From positions 5,902,361 to 5,966,360 of the forward strand of contig CM055106.1 in NCBI GenBank assembly GCA_029204225.1: a stretch of 64,000 nt of DNA. Reading direction: 5' to 3'. Origin of the DNA: Diphasiastrum complanatum. Taxonomy: Eukaryota; Streptophyta; Lycopodiopsida; Lycopodiales; Lycopodiaceae. The stretch's first letter is position 1. Every line of letters starts with the position of its first letter. The position numbers and the translations under genes were made by a program. Under the pieces are notes generated by a model that made no database searches, had not been told where the DNA came from, and worked only from the letters and a program-made list of their open reading frames with translations. This document shows, piece by piece, positions 42,840-53,300 of the stretch.

Positions 42840-45800
42840 CTTTCTCAGTATGTTCCCATTGACCACAGTGTCTAGGATATCGTCTTGAAGGGTTTGGAAT
42901 TGTACATATCCAGAGGCAAAGATTTTCTGAATGAAATAAGGACCTTGGCCAAAAAAATTCAATTTGTTTTTAAACGCTTTGGCCTGTTAGAGTAGGACCT
43001 TATCTCCAACCTGAAACTCTTTGAGTTTTAAGAATTGATCATGCCATGTTTTTTGTCGACGTTTGTGGACTTGTTGAGCATGGATGCTGATCCGACGTGT
43101 TTCACACAGTTGTTCTAGATGGAATAATCTGTTTGCCAGGATCTGTCGATTATCTAGCTCAAGATTATAGGCTACTTGAAGGGATTATATGTAAAATTCT
43201 ATAGGCATCACGGATTCTTGGCCATATGCTAGCTGAAAAGGAGTTAAGCATGTAGCTCTCTTCGGGGTTTTGCGATAAGCCCATAGAGCAGCACGTTTAG
43301 TTCCCAATCAAATCAGCTGGATTCAATGATTTTGGTGAGAATTCCCCATAGGATTTTATTGGTGGATTCCGCCTGGCCATTGCATCTTGGATAGTATGGG
43401 GAACTTCTACGATGTACCACAAAAAATTTGGAAAGAAGATATGCTATGACAGAGTTAAGAAAATATGTACTCCTATCACTGATAAGTTCTAGAGGACATT
43501 CGAAACGAACAATAACCTGTTCATAGAGATATTTTGCGGTAGAACAAGCGTCAGCATTGCGAACAGCTCTTGCTTCAGCCCATTTGGTACAATAGTCCGT
43601 AGCTACTTTGATGTAACGAGATTGTGTGTGTCGAGCAACGGGACTAATGGGTCCAACATAATCAATCCCCCATTTTTGGAAAGCTTGATCAGTGGTTACA
43701 GGGTGTGTAAAGGCATGTAGTCAGTCTTTTGAAAGCGTTTTGTGCGTTGGAAGACATACAAGCCTTTGTGTAATTGTGTGTATCCTTGAAGAGTGTTGGC
43801 CACCAAAAACTGGCCAAGAGGATTTTCTTAGCAGTCATTTCAGAAGAGAAATGTCCTGCACCAATACCTTCATGAGTGAGAGAAATTACAGAGGGTATTT
43901 CACCTTCAGTAAGACAACGTCGGATGATTTCATCTAACCCTTGCTTGTACATTTGGCCTGCAATTAATGTATAAGGTTTGGTTTTGAGGACCAATGTACA
44001 TTGTTTGGGTTTAGATAAGGAAGGATCCATCTACCCTGAAGTTAAATACTCTGTGATTTCCTTAGCCCATACAAGTGTAGAGTCAACTTGAAATAGGATG
44101 GCATCGGATAAATCATCGTTGACGTCGTGATCAGGAGTGGGTAGGTTAGGGATTCGGGACAGATGGTCTACTAGAAAATGTTGAACTCTCTTATGTACCA
44201 CGATTCTAAACTCAAATTCTTGCAATAATAGGATTCATCTAGTAATACGACATGTGGTGCAAGTCTTGTTGATGAGATATAACAGTGCTTGATGATTAGT
44301 GAAGAAGGCAAAAACTTTTCCCAGAAGATAATGTCGAAACTTCTGAATTGCATATACCATTGCCAAGGCTTCACGTTTGGTAGTGGTATAATTGACTTCA
44401 GCAAATATCAATTGTCTATTGAGAAAACGGATTGGGTAATCTTTTTTGAATTCTCTCGGTTGGGTGAGCATTGTTCCAATCGCATACTTGCATGCATCGG
44501 TATGCACATGGAATTCTTTGGAATAATCAGGATCCCGGAGGATAGGTGCATTGGTAAGGGCTTCTTTGAGTTGATTAAATGTGATGCGTTGTTCAGCCGT
44601 CCATTTGGGAACGACAACTACTTTGTAGATTAAGCGTGCTTTATTAGCGAAATCGAAAATAAAGCACCGATAGTAGTTAGCATGGCCAAGGAAAGAGTAA
44701 ACTTCGTGGATCATATGTGGTTCCGGTAGATTTTAAATGATAAGAATCTTTTCTGGGTCAGTGGCAATGCCATTTTTTGAAATGGTGTGGCCTAGTACAA
44801 TACCGTGTGTTACCCAGATCTGGCATTTTTTTAGGGTCCAGGGAGATGCCGAATCGTTGACATTGGATAAAAAATTTCTCAAGCACAGATAGGTGCCATG
44901 ATTCTTCTGAATGTGCACCTAAATCATCCAAGTAAACTTCTAGGGTGTCGCCCATCTGTTGGAAAAAGGTAGCTTGCATAGCATGTTGGAAAGTTCTAGG
45001 GGCATTGTAGAGACGAAGGGCATGACTTTCCAGCAGAAGGTTTCCCATTTTGTGGCAAAAGCAATTTTATGTTGATCTTCTTCAGCAATTTGGATCATAT
45101 TATATCCGCTAAAGCCATCTAAAAAGGAGTAGGCCTCATCTCTTGCGAGATTTTCTAGGATGGATTCTCCGAAAGGTAATGGAAAATGATCACGTTCGAT
45201 AACGGTATTAAGATTCTTAAAATCGACACAGATCCAGAGTTTTCCATTTTTCTTAGGAATGATGATGATTGGGGAGACCCACTCAGTATAATCAATTTCA
45301 TAGATGAATCCTGCATCTAACAAGCATTGGAGTTCTTCTTTGATTTTGGCCTTGTAGATCAGATTGCATCAGTAGGGACGACTAGAAGTTGGTGGCCTTG
45401 CACCCGATTTAAGGGGAATATGATGCACAACTACTTGGGGTGAGACGTCTTTCATGTCTTTATAGGACCAAAGAAAGACATGTCTATATTTGCGCAGTAG
45501 CTTTTCAAGCCGTCTGCGTTGTTCGCGATTGAGATGAGCCCCGACGTGGACAATGTATTCGTTAGTTTCAGTTGGCTCACTCAAGGAAAGAGTGATGGTG
45601 TGGACAGGACCTTCACATTGAGCTTGGGGTAATTGGATTGTGACATCCTCGATCGTATAGTCCTTAAAATATTCAGGCACATCATGGGTTGGATATTCGA
45701 GGGGGGCCTTGCCTTTCAACAGTCTAGAGGATGATTTGGGAGGTTTGGGGGGGGGGGGGGTTGTTGGCGTAGGAACAGAGGCAATCTCAGGAACTTCCCT

Positions 45801-46823
45801 AATAGTTGTGAAGTCACCAGGCGGTTGAATTTGAAGCGGGTTTTTCATCTTTTCCTTCATAGCATGGCCACGTGGTTGAGGCTTTGGCTATCGTGAGGTG
45901 TGTGCATGAGAAATGGGTGGTACGTCATGGAGGATCTCATCATCAATTTGAAAGATGGTCTCTTCCTCACAGAGATCCCATGGATAGTTTGGTCGTTTGA
46001 CACGGTAGAATTTTGTATCAGGCTTTTCAATTGTAACCTTGGCAATCGGTTCCACCTTGGAAGCATGTTGCAAATAGGCCTTAAGTGGAAGTGCATCCAT
46101 GTAATTGAGGATCTGAATATAAAAAATGTCCAAATCTTCTGGGCAGTTCTGAATTCGTAGGACATTCTCGTCATCTACGAATAAATCACCTGATTCATCA
46201 GTAGGTAGCCATGCAACATTTAATAACTCATTATTGTGTGGAAGAATATCAATAAAATTGATATTGATGATAGGTGTATCAAGATCAAGTAATTGTTCGT
46301 GATCGATCAGGAGTGGAGAGGTACAATCATCTCGATGTTGGGCACAGTAATCAGCATTCACCCAATCAATGGTAGCTAAATTGTGACTCCAGTTTATGAT
46401 ATCAATAGATTTAACATAATGACCGTTTTCATCGCTGGACTGGTATGGCTCAAGCACTGAATGAGTGGTCGAGGACCCTTCGTCATGAATGTGTGCGAGT
46501 TTGAGTTTTCCCGTTGAATCAATGGTGACAGAACTGTCACGATTTCCAAAGGTGACTCGTCCTTTGCTCCAGTCATGAACGACTCTTGCATTGGTGAGCC
46601 ACGGACGACCAAGTAGTAATTTTTAGGAATAAGCATTACTGGAAATATCAAGGACTACTGGATTGATAGAAAACTTTAGGCCTCCTAGTTTGATTAATAC
46701 TTGAGGAAGGAAGCCAATAGGTCAAACCACACTTTGATAAGCCATCCGAAGCTGACAAGTGGGTTTGGTAAGCTTGTCTCTCAGATTCCATTCTAGCATG
46801 AGGGATGTGGAAATTATATTGAC
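42840..46823 (-). pseudogene. pol of gypsy copy B (left part)
   Basis: The minus strand carries, from right, the protease C-terminus (VNIISTSLMLEW, LLLGRPWLTNARVVHDWSKG), a long linker (46457-45369), and RT (45323-44758). The RT has GFSGYNMIQIAEEDQHK and an intact catalytic LEVYLDDLGAHSEE. RNase H follows (44714-44235; VHTDACKYAIGTML), then the integrase zinc region (HEGIGAGHFSSEMT, 43890) and decayed core (43700-43300). It is broken by frameshifts and stops (for example in integrase near 43770). The reading frame runs across the copia insertion at 46824-52894 into the rest of the protease. Confidence 0.9.
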
Positions 46824-46828
46824 ACTAG

Positions 46829-47511
46829 TGTTAAAAATTCACAATTCTAGCTTGACTAGTTTTGGTCATATGACTTGTAAATAGTTAAATGGTCATGATG
46901 TGGCTTGTCACACGTGCCAAATAGCATAGGATTCCATTCATAAGGATGTTCTCAAGTAGACCTAAGTGTTAGAACCTTTGGAATGAGTCCAAATTATGCT
47001 TAGATACAAGGGAGAAAAAATAGGAGCTATTTTTAGTAATTTTTGCATTGTTGAGGGATCTCCAAGATTCCAACCCTAACTTGGTAGGGATGAAAGATCC
47101 ACCAAAATTAGCATTAGGGATAGGTTTAGGGATACTCATACCTGCCCAAAACCGTGATGGATCATGTATATATAGGTGATGATATCTCACCAAAATCAAT
47201 CAAGCAATTTCATGATTTTTTCTCTCATAATGGTGCAATTGCTCTCTATGTTCATAATTGTTTGAGGACTTGTGATTACTAATGATTATAGGATTGAATG
47301 TAGGTCTGGTGTACAGTACTCAGACTGTGGGAGGCCGTACTTTCACATGTGTGAAGGCTTCTTCAAGGATTTGGGCCATTTAGTGAGGTTCAAGCATAGA
47401 TTTTTGATGGATTTTGATGGTTCAACTTGTGCTAATCTTATGAAATCATAATCTATTGTTTCCCTCATCATTTCAAGTGTTTTAGGATCCTTATTTGCTG
47501 TAATTTTTACA
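46829..47511 (+). repeat. 5' LTR of the copia element
   Basis: Begins TGTTAAAAATTCAC and ends TTTTTACA directly before the primer site. A TATATATAGG box at 47167-47176 is the likely promoter of the element. The copy is the same length as the 3' LTR. Confidence 0.97.
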
Positions 47512-47524
47512 TGGTATCAGAGCC
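47512..47524 (+). other. Primer binding site of the copia element
   Basis: TGGTATCAGAGCC immediately follows the LTR with no spacer. It matches the initiator tRNA-Met 3' end. Confidence 0.95.
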
Positions 47525-48322
47525 TAAAGGCTGAAATGAGCTAAATCCTTGGTTTGCATTCAATTTTATCACAATTTTTGATCTAAATCTTGTGTAGATT
47601 GGATCTTAGCATCTAGTATTGATTCTAGAACTCAAAGTGAGTCAAATACATTGGAGATTGGTGTTGTGTGACTTCATTTGCAGGTGTTTAGGTGTCTAAA
47701 ACCAGAGGCAAAGTTGAATTCAATTCACATTACCAAGATAGCAAGTTTTGCTTGCTCCAAGCATTGATTTCTAAGCGAGTTTTGGAGGTGATTTCATAGA
47801 GAAGGCTTTCTAGCATTCAAGGAGAGGGAAGATCAGAGTTTTGGGGACTCTTCAAGGCTGTTCTAAGGTGTAGTAGTCACCTCCTAAAGTGATTTAGGTT
47901 CAGTCCAACCATTGCTTGACTTATGCACCAAATTAGATCAATTTTTCATCAATTTTGATCATTTTTTGCTTGTGATTGGATAGTAGATTGTGTTGCATCC
48001 TCATTAAGTTCCATTTAGATCTTTTACAAGTAATTTTGGAAGTATATTAGGTTGCTGAAATTCACTCTTTATCAGATCATTTGGAAGCTTTAATGTTCTT
48101 TATAGAAAGAGGGGCAATTCTACTAGTATTGTCTACTTCAATCAAGCAAGTGCATTGTTTCTAGTATTCTATGATTTGATTTTGTTAGAGATCATTCTTA
48201 GATCTTTATAGGAAGTCTATTACTGATCTTTTCAGGTCCCTAAGAAGTGGGATAAGGTAGACCTTCAATCAAATCAATAGAAGTAACCTTCATTTGTGTC
48301 AAGTCCTTGATTAGGAGACTAG

Positions 48323-51300
48323 ATGGCATCTATAAATGCATATCTTTTGGATACTAATGAAAGGCTCAACAAAACTAACTATTCCATATGGAAAGTTAGA
48401 ATGGAATCCATCATGATCATGCAAGATCTGATGGAAATTGTAAATGGTAAGGAGGGTGAACCTATTCATCCTCAAGAAAAAGCCAAATACATCAAGAGGT
48501 GCAATGTTGCACTACATTGCATAAAAATGAATGTTGCAAATGAACTCTTAAGAGAGGTAGGAGATTGCACTTCAGCTCAAGATGCTTGGGAGACTTTGCA
48601 AAAGGTCTATGAATCCAAGAACCAAACTAGAATGTTAGCTTTGAAGAATCAAATCTATAGAAGCTATCAAAAGAAAGGAGAGAGTGCACATACTTTTGTC
48701 CTAAGAGTAAAGGAATTGAACAAAGAGCTAGCCTTTATAGGTGACCCTATCAAGGATGAAGAGCTTGTTCAACTCATATTGAATGGACTAAGCTTTGAAT
48801 TTGACAATTTGGTTCAGGGATATGCAATTATGGGTAAGCTACCCATACTTGAAGAACTCCAAGGCACGCTCATGGCCGAGGAATCAAGAAGGAGCCAAAT
48901 GCAAGAGAGGATGGATAGGCTTTCCATCCAAGGTGGAGATGACCAAGCTCTCTTCACCAAAGGCAAAGGCAAGTCCAAAGGCAAAGGATCAACATTCAAG
49001 AAGTCTACAAAGCTTGAGGATCAAGAAGGACCCCCAAAGGCATCTCCATCAACCACCAAAGTCAAGAAGGACAAATCAAAGGTGAAGTGCTACTATTGTA
49101 GCAAGATGGGGCATTATGCCTCGGAATGCTTCAAGAGGAAACAAGATCAAAGCCAAGCCAACATGAGCAAAGAGGAGGAGGAGGAGAGTTCACATGAGGA
49201 CTCTCTCTCTTCTCTCTTATCTTATGATGGACCTATAAAGTCTATCTATACAGCAAATGATGAAGCTTGTAAGATTGAAGGAGTTGGTAGCATTCCCCTT
49301 TGCTTAGGATCTTCCAAAAAGATCAACATAGAAGGTGTTTTGTACATTCCTACAATAACAAAGAATCTACTAAGTGTTGGCCAAATGGTAGACAATGGTT
49401 TCAATGTTGACTTTGCTTCAAATGAATGTTTCATCAAGAAGAAGGGTAAGATAGTGGATAAGGGCACTAGACTTGGCAAACTTTATAAGCTGGATGCATT
49501 TGTGGATACTAATGTTGTCATGTTGGCCGAGAAGAGCAAGATATCTACCTTTACTTTATGGCACAAAAGACTTGGACATGTCAACTCGGGTTCCATGGAG
49601 GCTATGATCAAGGAGGAGTATGCTTTAGGCCTACCAAGGTCTATTGGGAAGGAAGACAAGGTTTGTGAAGCTTGTGCCTTATCCAAGGCACATAAGAAGG
49701 TGTTTCCTAACTCCATCACAAAGTCATCTCATCCTCTTGAACTCATACACTCGGATGTGCACATTGCTAGCACCAAATCTAATGGAGGTTCATCCATGTT
49801 TTTAACCTTCATTGATGACTACTCAAGATATTGTTGGGTGTTCCTACTTTCCTTCAAGTCTCAAGTATTTGATACTTTTGTAAAGTTCAAGTTGTTTGTG
49901 GAAAAGCATCATAATCATAGCATCAAGATTCTTAGAAGTGACAATGGTGGAGAATTCATCTCCAATGAGTTCAAGGCCTTTTGTGAGGAGGAAGGGATCA
50001 AGAAAGAGACTTCTTGTCCTTACACTCCTCAACAAAATGGAGTTGCTGAAAGAAGGAATAGAACATTAGGTGAATGTTCTAAGGCTTTAAGATTAGATGC
50101 TTGTTTGCCCAAATCCTTTTGGGGTGAGTCTCTTGTATGTGCAAACTACTTGATGAATAGGGTGTCTTGCAAAGCAATTGAAGGCAAAACTCCTTATGAG
50201 ATGTTGTATGGAAAGAAACCCAATCTTAATCACTTGAAAGTTTTTGGGTGTATATGTTATGTGCATGTGCCATTAGAAACAAGAACCAAGGAGGATCCAT
50301 CTTCCACAAGAGGGATCATGCTTGGATATGCAAGCTCAAGCAAGGGCTATAAAGTCTATCTTCCATCCTTGAACAAATTTGTTGTTTCAAGGGATGTCAT
50401 CTTTGATGAACATCATATGCATATGCTTGAAGAAGGCTCAAGTGCTCCAACAATCAAGAAGAAGATGGCCGAGGAGCAAGATCTTGGTTTTGAGGAGGAG
50501 CTCATGGAGGAGCAAGCACCAAACCCACCTATCACACCAAGGAGATCTTCAAGGGCAAAAGTGGAGCCATCAAGGCTCACATATCAAGGCAAAGGACAGC
50601 AAGTTGAGGGTATCTCATCCACTTCTTATGCTTTATCTAGTTTTGAAGAACCGTCTAATGTTGAAGATGCATTGAACTCCAAAGAATGGTATAAAGCTAT
50701 GTTGGATGAGTATGATGCCTTGATTGAGAATGAAACTTGGTTGCTTGTTGAGAGACCTCAAAGGAATGTAATAGGATGCAAGTGGGTCTTCAAGCTTAAG
50801 TTGAATGCAAATGGGAGTGTTAACAAACATAAAGCAAGATTAGTTGCAAAAGGTTATGCTCAAGAGAGAGGGATAGACTATGAGGAAACTTTTGCACCCG
50901 TGGCCAAGATGGTCACAATAAGACTAATCATTGCACTTGCATCACATTTTGGATGGATTCTATGTCAAATGGATGTCTCTAATGCTTTCTTGAATGGTTT
51001 TTTGGAAGAGGATATCTATATGGAGCAGCCACAAGGGTTCATCAAGCATGGAATGGAGAACAAAGTATGCCATCTCCAAAGAAGCATCTATGGCTTGAAG
51101 CAAGCCTCAAGATCTTGGAATTCAAGACTACATTGCTATCTTATTTCACTTTCTTTTGTTCAAAGTGAAAATGATCCCACTCTTTACATTAAGTTTGATG
51201 ATGTTGGTATTGTACTTTTACTCATTTATGTAGATGACATCATCATTAGTGGAAATAGTGTTGATGGTATTGAAAAAATCAAGATAGATCTATCCTTAGA

Positions 51301-52192
51301 GTTCAAGATGGTAGATCTAGGGTGTCTTCACTTCATCTTAGGCATAGAAGTACTTAGAGGGTCTGATTTTATCTTTATAAGTCAAGTAAACTATGCTCAA
51401 AGTCTTTTGAAGAAGTTTAAGATGGAAGTATGCAAAAGTGTTGACACACCAATGGAGCAAGATGTAAAAGTGCCAAATGAAGATGATGAAAGATCCTTCA
51501 TGGACATCACTTTGTTTAGGCAGCTTATAGGTTCCTTAATGTGGATCACTATAACTAGACCAGATCTTAGCTTTAGTGTATGTAGGTTGAGCCAATCCAT
51601 GCAAAAGCCATTGAATATCCATTGGAAAAAGGCTAAGAGGATTCTAAGATACATCTCGGGTACATTGGATTTTGGGATTCTATATAGAGGAGATGTGATT
51701 AACCTTCATGCATTTAGTGATTCAGATTTTGCAGGGGACAAGAGGGATAGGAAGTCAACAAGTGCCTATTCAACTTTCATAGGAGAAGGTGTGGTCTCAT
51801 GGCTTTCAAAAAAGCAAGAAACTATATCTCTATCTTCAACTGAGGCCGAGTACAAAGCTTTGACAACCACTACAAAGGAGGTACTTTGGATCAAGAGATT
51901 ATTGGTGGAACTAAAGATCATGGATTCAGAGGAGGCACCAATCATCTACAATGACAATATATCAGCCCAACACCTTGCATCTAACCCAATCTTCCATGCA
52001 AGATCTAAGCACATTGAGATATGCCATCACTTTGTGAGAGAAATGGTGCAAGCCAAGGAGATTGCTTTGGAGCATGTTCCAAGCAATGAATGTGTAGCTG
52101 ATCTACTTACTAAACCACTTCAAAGGACACCTTTTATGAAGTTCAGATCATCACTTGGAGTGATTAGTAAAGCAATGATTGAACCAAGCTAG
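48323..52192 (+). CDS. Copia gag-pol polyprotein lacking the protease core
   Basis: 1289 codons in one frame. Gag occupies roughly residues 1-250 (NYSIWKVRMESIM near 20; AWETLQKVYESKN), with zinc knuckle CYYCSKMGHYASEC at 256-269. The integrase zinc domain uses H414, H419, C448 and C451. The integrase core has D478, D540 and E576, a perfect D-D35-E. RT has SNAFLNGFLEEDIYMEQPQG and YVDD at 969-972. RNase H has SDSDFAGD (1132-1139), SSTEAEY (1171-1177) and YNDN (1209-1212). Between the knuckle and the GVLYIP/NLLSVGQM segment, a copia protease normally has a DSGAS.HM active site. Here residues 290-320 read SHEDSLSSLLSYDGPIKSIY and no such motif exists. The start ATG is the first after the leader and opens a typical gag N-terminus. 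Release of its parts would need another protease. Confidence 0.96.
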   Translation: MASINAYLLDTNERLNKTNYSIWKVRMESIMIMQDLMEIVNGKEGEPIHPQEKAKYIKRCNVALHCIKMNVANELLREVGDCTSAQDAWETLQKVYESKNQTRMLALKNQIYRSYQKKGESAHTFVLRVKELNKELAFIGDPIKDEELVQLILNGLSFEFDNLVQGYAIMGKLPILEELQGTLMAEESRRSQMQERMDRLSIQGGDDQALFTKGKGKSKGKGSTFKKSTKLEDQEGPPKASPSTTKVKKDKSKVKCYYCSKMGHYASECFKRKQDQSQANMSKEEEEESSHEDSLSSLLSYDGPIKSIYTANDEACKIEGVGSIPLCLGSSKKINIEGVLYIPTITKNLLSVGQMVDNGFNVDFASNECFIKKKGKIVDKGTRLGKLYKLDAFVDTNVVMLAEKSKISTFTLWHKRLGHVNSGSMEAMIKEEYALGLPRSIGKEDKVCEACALSKAHKKVFPNSITKSSHPLELIHSDVHIASTKSNGGSSMFLTFIDDYSRYCWVFLLSFKSQVFDTFVKFKLFVEKHHNHSIKILRSDNGGEFISNEFKAFCEEEGIKKETSCPYTPQQNGVAERRNRTLGECSKALRLDACLPKSFWGESLVCANYLMNRVSCKAIEGKTPYEMLYGKKPNLNHLKVFGCICYVHVPLETRTKEDPSSTRGIMLGYASSSKGYKVYLPSLNKFVVSRDVIFDEHHMHMLEEGSSAPTIKKKMAEEQDLGFEEELMEEQAPNPPITPRRSSRAKVEPSRLTYQGKGQQVEGISSTSYALSSFEEPSNVEDALNSKEWYKAMLDEYDALIENETWLLVERPQRNVIGCKWVFKLKLNANGSVNKHKARLVAKGYAQERGIDYEETFAPVAKMVTIRLIIALASHFGWILCQMDVSNAFLNGFLEEDIYMEQPQGFIKHGMENKVCHLQRSIYGLKQASRSWNSRLHCYLISLSFVQSENDPTLYIKFDDVGIVLLLIYVDDIIISGNSVDGIEKIKIDLSLEFKMVDLGCLHFILGIEVLRGSDFIFISQVNYAQSLLKKFKMEVCKSVDTPMEQDVKVPNEDDERSFMDITLFRQLIGSLMWITITRPDLSFSVCRLSQSMQKPLNIHWKKAKRILRYISGTLDFGILYRGDVINLHAFSDSDFAGDKRDRKSTSAYSTFIGEGVVSWLSKKQETISLSSTEAEYKALTTTTKEVLWIKRLLVELKIMDSEEAPIIYNDNISAQHLASNPIFHARSKHIEICHHFVREMVQAKEIALEHVPSNECVADLLTKPLQRTPFMKFRSSLGVISKAMIEPS

Positions 52193-52194
52193 AT

Positions 52195-52206
52195 AGTGAG
52201 GAGGAG
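52195..52206 (+). other. Polypurine tract of the copia element
   Basis: AGTGAGGAGGAG ends directly at the 3' LTR and would prime plus-strand synthesis. Confidence 0.8.
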
Positions 52207-52889
52207 TGTTAAAAATTCACAATTCTAGCTTGACTAGTTTTGGTCATATGACTTGTAAATAGTTAAATGGTCATGATGTGGCTTGTCACACGTTCCAAAT
52301 AGCATAGGATTCCATTCATAAGGATGTTCTCAAGTAGACCTAAGTGTTAGAACCTTTGGAATGAATCCAAATTATGCTTAGATACAAGGGAGAAAAAATA
52401 GGAGCTATTTTTGGTCATTTTTGCATTGTTGAGGGATCTCCAAGATTCCAACCCTAACTTGGTAGGGATGAAAGATCCACCAAAATTAGCATTAGGGATA
52501 GGTTTAGGGCTACTCATACCTGCCCAAAACCGTGATGGATCATGTATATATAGGTGATGATATCTCACCAAAATCAATCAAGCAATTTCATGATTTTTTC
52601 TCTCATAATGGTGCAATTGCTCTCTATGTTCATGATTGTTTGAGTACTTGTGATTACTAATGATTATAGGATTGAATGTAGGTCTGGTGTACAGTACTCA
52701 GACTGTGGGAGGCCGTACTTTCACACGTGTGAAGGCTTCTTCAAGGATTTGGGCCATTTAGTGAGGTTCAAGCATAGATTTTTGATGGATTTTGATGGTT
52801 CAACTTGTGCTAATCTTATGAAATCATAATCTATTGTTTCCCTCATCATTTCAAGTGTTTTAGGATCCTTATTTGCTGTAATTTTTACA
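52207..52889 (+). repeat. 3' LTR of the copia element
   Basis: 683 bp, TGTTAAAAATTCAC to TTTTTACA, followed by the target duplication ACTAG. The TATATATAGG box is at 52545-52554. Confidence 0.97.
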
Positions 52890-52894
52890 ACTAG

Positions 52895-53300
52895 AGCCAC
52901 CATCAAGAACAACTAAGACTTCACGCGATTGGCAATGGGTAGCTGGGATTTTGATGTTGCCTCATTCGCTAAGTGGATTAGTTAGGTGTAAGGGCATTTC
53001 AGGCAACTCATCAGGGGTGGTGGTGTCATTGGATTGGATCTGGTGTTTCCATTTACCAGCATGCTTCCAAAGAAACTTGGAATGGTAGAGTGACATTGGC
53101 TTGTAGTAAATCTCCCCAAACTTCAGTACCTTCAAGGGTTTTGCTATGAAAAGGATTGTGAGGTACTTTTTGGGAGATAAAAGATTGTTGGTCGGCATTG
53201 CGGATTTGTTGGCGATATTGATGATGCAGTCGAATTTCTTCAGAAGGTTGAGGGTAAACAATATTATTATCTAACAACAAATCAGATAAGAGAGTCATGT
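52895..53300 (-). pseudogene. gag-protease segment of gypsy copy B (right part)
   Basis: The minus strand encodes LLSDLLLDNNIVYPQPSEE, RLHHQYRQQIRNADQQSFIS, then a decayed stretch and VVLDGGSS, the first half of the protease active-site motif (catalytic Asp followed by GGSS). The other half, VNII, is on the far side of the copia element. Similarity to gag is not seen beyond 53300. Confidence 0.75.

Larger units (their letters stand above)
46829..52889 (+). mobile_element. Full-length Ty1/copia retrotransposon
   Basis: Two 683-bp LTRs (46829-47511 and 52207-52889) flank a primer site, an 800-bp leader, a single gag-pol frame and a polypurine tract. The 5-bp duplication ACTAG borders it at 46824-46828 and 52890-52894. 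By eye the LTRs differ at about eight positions (about 1.2 percent), so insertion is recent relative to everything else here. It sits in the protease gene of gypsy copy B in the opposite orientation. The frame is uninterrupted, but the protease core is missing. Confidence 0.97.
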
